Source: Caryophanales bacterium UBA6259
Lineage (GTDB): Bacteria; Bacillota; Bacilli; Tepidibacillales; Tepidibacillaceae
Direction of reading: 5' to 3'
DNA length: 35,031 nt
NCBI GenBank assembly: GCA_002441135.1
Contig: DJVJ01000057.1
Span: forward strand, 2,319 to 37,349
Within the stretch, counting starts at the first letter, position 1. Each line of letters opens with the position of its first letter. Shown one piece after another: positions 33,375 through 35,031 of the stretch. The position numbers were made by a program, and so were the translations under genes. The notes below the pieces were generated by a model. That model was given only the letters and a program-made list of their open reading frames with translations, had not been told where the DNA came from and did no database searches.

Positions 33375-34118
33375 ATGACATTTGAGTTAGAGAGTTTTAA
33401 GAATTTTACCAATGCACTGCAAGAAGTTAGTTTATTAACAAATTTTGCTAGTCAATGTGAACAAAACCCAAATAAATATACTGCTTTAAATAAAAGTGCT
33501 CTTTTACTTCTAACTTCAAAATTCGAGGTTTTTATAGAGGATGTAGTAAGAGAATATATAGAGGAAATAAACTCAATGAATATTGCTAATCATTTAATAC
33601 CAGATCAATTAAAAGTTAAACATTCAATTACTAGAATAAAAGAAATAGTTGATGTTATCGAGAACCCTGATAAAAATGATAAAAAAATTAAGGTATTTAA
33701 AGAATTAGCAAAGTTATGGGCAGACCAAGAAGTGAATTTTGATGGTTTACAAATACCAAACAAATTTAATTATGGGACACATGGTTCAAAAGAAATGCAA
33801 AAATTATTTAACAATATAGAAATTGAGAATATATTTGAAACAGTTGTGATATATTCTGAGAATGAAAATTCACTGTTAGATGAAGTGCAACCAATTGATT
33901 TTAAGGCAATATTTAATAACATAACAGGCTTGAGAAATGCTATTACTCATCAAGACCAAACCCCTAACATGACCCACAAGCAAATAGAGGGTTATGCAGA
34001 AAATTTTCATAAATTTTCAAAAGAATTATGTGAATACCTTGAGGGAAGACTATTTATTTTAAATCAAGAGTATAAGACTTATAGGGAAGTATCTAGTGGT
34101 AGGGAAAATATATCATGA
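33375..34118 (+). CDS. HEPN-domain putative RNase (MAE_28990/MAE_18760-like)
   Basis: A 247-residue mostly helical protein. The HEPN signature RNAITH (Arg187 and His192, R-x4-H) lies near the C-terminus, and the N-terminal part includes LLLLTSKFEVFIEDVVREY, a helix typical of HEPN_RiboL-PSP/MAE proteins. HEPN proteins with intact R-x4-H are usually metal-independent RNases in toxin or abortive-infection systems. It follows the DUF262 gene by 2 bp and is surely co-expressed. A control of the HEPN toxin by the DUF262 protein is plausible but not shown. Family assignment rests on motif and context. Confidence 0.75.
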   Translation: MTFELESFKNFTNALQEVSLLTNFASQCEQNPNKYTALNKSALLLLTSKFEVFIEDVVREYIEEINSMNIANHLIPDQLKVKHSITRIKEIVDVIENPDKNDKKIKVFKELAKLWADQEVNFDGLQIPNKFNYGTHGSKEMQKLFNNIEIENIFETVVIYSENENSLLDEVQPIDFKAIFNNITGLRNAITHQDQTPNMTHKQIEGYAENFHKFSKELCEYLEGRLFILNQEYKTYREVSSGRENIS

Positions 34119-34225
34119 TTAGACATTGATTTCAAATAACATTAAGAACATTTTTTTGATATAATATCCTTATTGGACAAGCTTTTAACTGTAAATATTT
34201 ACCGTACCCTTTAGACATTTAGATA

Positions 34226-34382
34226 GAAATCCTAATGCACCTACGATCATTGAAAAAGACGAAAAAGGATGTATCCATTCATGATCCAATAGGAACAGAT
34301 AAAGAGGGCAACGAAATAACATTAATTGATGAAGCTCTTTAATGAGTTTTACCGCGCAAGCAGGAAAAAGAATACATCTTGA
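34226..34382 (+). pseudogene. sigK 3'-half fragment with internal deletion (fragment B, spoIIIC-like)
   Basis: From GAAATC the sequence matches sigK starting at the codons of ENEIL. In B. subtilis, skin interrupts sigK at this same place (core AATGA at the Asn-Glu codons). Over the first 35 codons seven bases differ, six of them synonymous. At ATTGATG (34325-34331) it jumps to the last codons of sigK; this 7-mer occurs at both corresponding places in sigK, so a deletion between short repeats removed about 226 bp. The final 58 bp are identical to sigK. The jump shifts the reading frame, so nothing useful is encoded. It ends 3 bp from the stop of the convergent DUF421 gene. Confidence 0.92.
34325..34382 (+). 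repeat. 58-bp direct repeat, copy 2
   Basis: Identical to 27758-27815. Sequence to the right differs from that after the intact sigK, so the match ends exactly with the stop codon. Confidence 0.9.
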
Positions 34383-34385
34383 AAT

Positions 34386-35018
34386 TTATTCTCTTCGTTT
34401 ATCAATATTTAATTTTTTCGTTTTCTCATTGACATAGGCATAAAGAATCTCTTTAACTTTTAAATCATTCGCCTTTAATTGTTCAAGCAACCATTCCTCG
34501 GGTTTGCCTAACAATTGAAGGTTTCTTTTTTGTATTTTTCCATCAATAATTACTGAGATGGGCAGTCCTTCATCATCAATGGATATTTCAAGATGCTGAA
34601 CCGTTACAGGGGTATTCTCTGGTTTTGGAATGACACTAATTTCACCGATGGGTTCAAGCATTGCGTAATCGACATCTGCTAGTTTAGGATAGCCCTTTGT
34701 TCTTAATATCGCTAAAAGCTGGGAAACAGATAATCGGGATTTTTCAAGATTATCCTCTAAAATATGCCCATGCTTGACTAATAAAGTTGGCTCACCAAGA
34801 AAAAAACGATTTCCCCACTGATTAAGGGTTAAAAAGGAAAAGAGAATATGTAATCCTGTGAGAATGGCTAATGCATAGATGGTTGGTTTAAATTCGGTGC
34901 TAATTAAAGGCTCGGAGGCGATGGTGCCTACGATGATGATGGCCACTAAATCATAAGGGGTCATTTGAATGATCGTAGATTTGCCCATAAGTCTCATGAT
35001 TGCTATTGTATTTGGCAA
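34386..35018 (-). CDS. DUF421 membrane protein (YetF-like), short at its N-terminus
   Basis: About 210 residues. The RLMGKSTIIQMTPYDLVAIIIVGTIASEP segment (residues about 9-37) and the later soluble part with LSVSQLLAILRTKGYPKLADVDYAMLEPIGEISVI are typical of DUF421/YetF_C. Two or three membrane segments are seen. Family members normally have about 20 more hydrophobic residues before the RLMGK motif. Here an in-frame TAG lies directly before the TTG at 35018, and the window ends 13 bp later. Either the protein starts at this TTG (or at the ATG 21 bases later), or a frameshift has cut off the first membrane segment. Function of the family in spores or membranes is unclear. Confidence 0.75.
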   Translation of the reverse strand: MPNTIAIMRLMGKSTIIQMTPYDLVAIIIVGTIASEPLISTEFKPTIYALAILTGLHILFSFLTLNQWGNRFFLGEPTLLVKHGHILEDNLEKSRLSVSQLLAILRTKGYPKLADVDYAMLEPIGEISVIPKPENTPVTVQHLEISIDDEGLPISVIIDGKIQKRNLQLLGKPEEWLLEQLKANDLKVKEILYAYVNEKTKKLNIDKRRE

Positions 35019-35031
35019 CTAAAAAATGCAT

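Larger units (their letters stand above)
27816..34324. mobile_element. Accessory island at the sigK 3' end
   Basis: About 6.5 kb between the two 58-bp copies of the sigK end. It holds, in order, the sigK terminator, a group II intron, an AAA ATPase/DUF4276 gene pair, a diverged sigK fragment, a DUF262/HEPN gene pair and the front part of a second sigK fragment. From about 29.9 kb the DNA is visibly richer in A+T than the neighbouring housekeeping genes. No integrase, transposase or phage structural gene is seen, so any integration enzyme has been lost or acts from elsewhere. Calling it one element is inference; it may be the product of two events. Confidence 0.55.

Noticed and set aside
34119..34219. 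TTAGACATT repeated at 34119-34127 and 34211-34219 as a possible integration repeat
   Set aside because: Nine bases in AT-rich DNA can recur by chance, and neither copy lies at a clear boundary.
27816..34324. Prophage or CRISPR content in the island
   Set aside because: No integrase, capsid, terminase, repeat-spacer array or cas-like gene is present.

Overview
The window comes from a low-GC, spore-forming Firmicute of the Bacillales type. The basis is the gene order (rarA, iscS-like, yrrD, yrrI, alaS, yrzL, ruvX, yrzB, mltG, trmR, yrrN, yrrO, udk, class B PBP), which follows the Bacillus subtilis yrvN-yrrR segment, plus an intact pro-sigma-K gene, many TTG/GTG starts and strong AGGAGG-type ribosome binding sites. 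I could not assign genus or species.

Bases 1-4961 hold a lactate/glycolate module: a FAD oxidase (glcD, cut by the window edge), an iron-sulfur subunit (glcF) and an L-lactate permease (lctP), facing a FadR-type GntR regulator, with a perfect 12-bp hairpin between the convergent ends. Bases 5097-9860 hold a HAD nucleotidase, threonine aldolase, rarA, a YczE-type membrane protein and a cysteine desulfurase. Bases 9937-23127 are conserved housekeeping: PRC-barrel protein, two small proteins, an AI-2E family permease, alaS behind a T-box leader with a consensus sigma-A promoter, the yrzL-ruvX-yrzB group with a second DUF1292 gene, mltG, the trmR-yrrN-yrrO set for 5-methoxyuridine in tRNA, udk and a penicillin-binding protein. 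cymR, mnmA, recD2 and greA, which sit in this segment in B. subtilis, are not here.

Bases 23160-25377 are a manganese (yybP-ykoY) riboswitch followed by terC and nhaA, so a metal sensor appears to control a Mn exporter-type protein and a sodium/proton antiporter. A CNNM/CorC-type transporter follows, apparently starting at an ATT codon.

The most unusual region is 27102-34382. An intact sigK is followed by its terminator, a group II intron with a broken reverse transcriptase gene, an AAA ATPase plus DUF4276 (Toprim-like) pair, a diverged sigK fragment, a DUF262 plus HEPN pair, and a second sigK fragment. The second fragment begins at the position where the skin element interrupts sigK in B. 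subtilis and ends exactly at the sigK stop codon. Its last 58 bp are identical to the end of the intact gene, so a 6.5-kb accessory island is bracketed by direct repeats of the sigK 3' end. Differences between the fragments and sigK are mostly synonymous, which suggests they came from other functional sigK genes rather than from decay of a local duplicate. I read this as a small defence-type island built at the sigK/skin site by at least two events; no integrase is visible. A DUF421 gene with a short N-terminus ends 3 bp from the second fragment.
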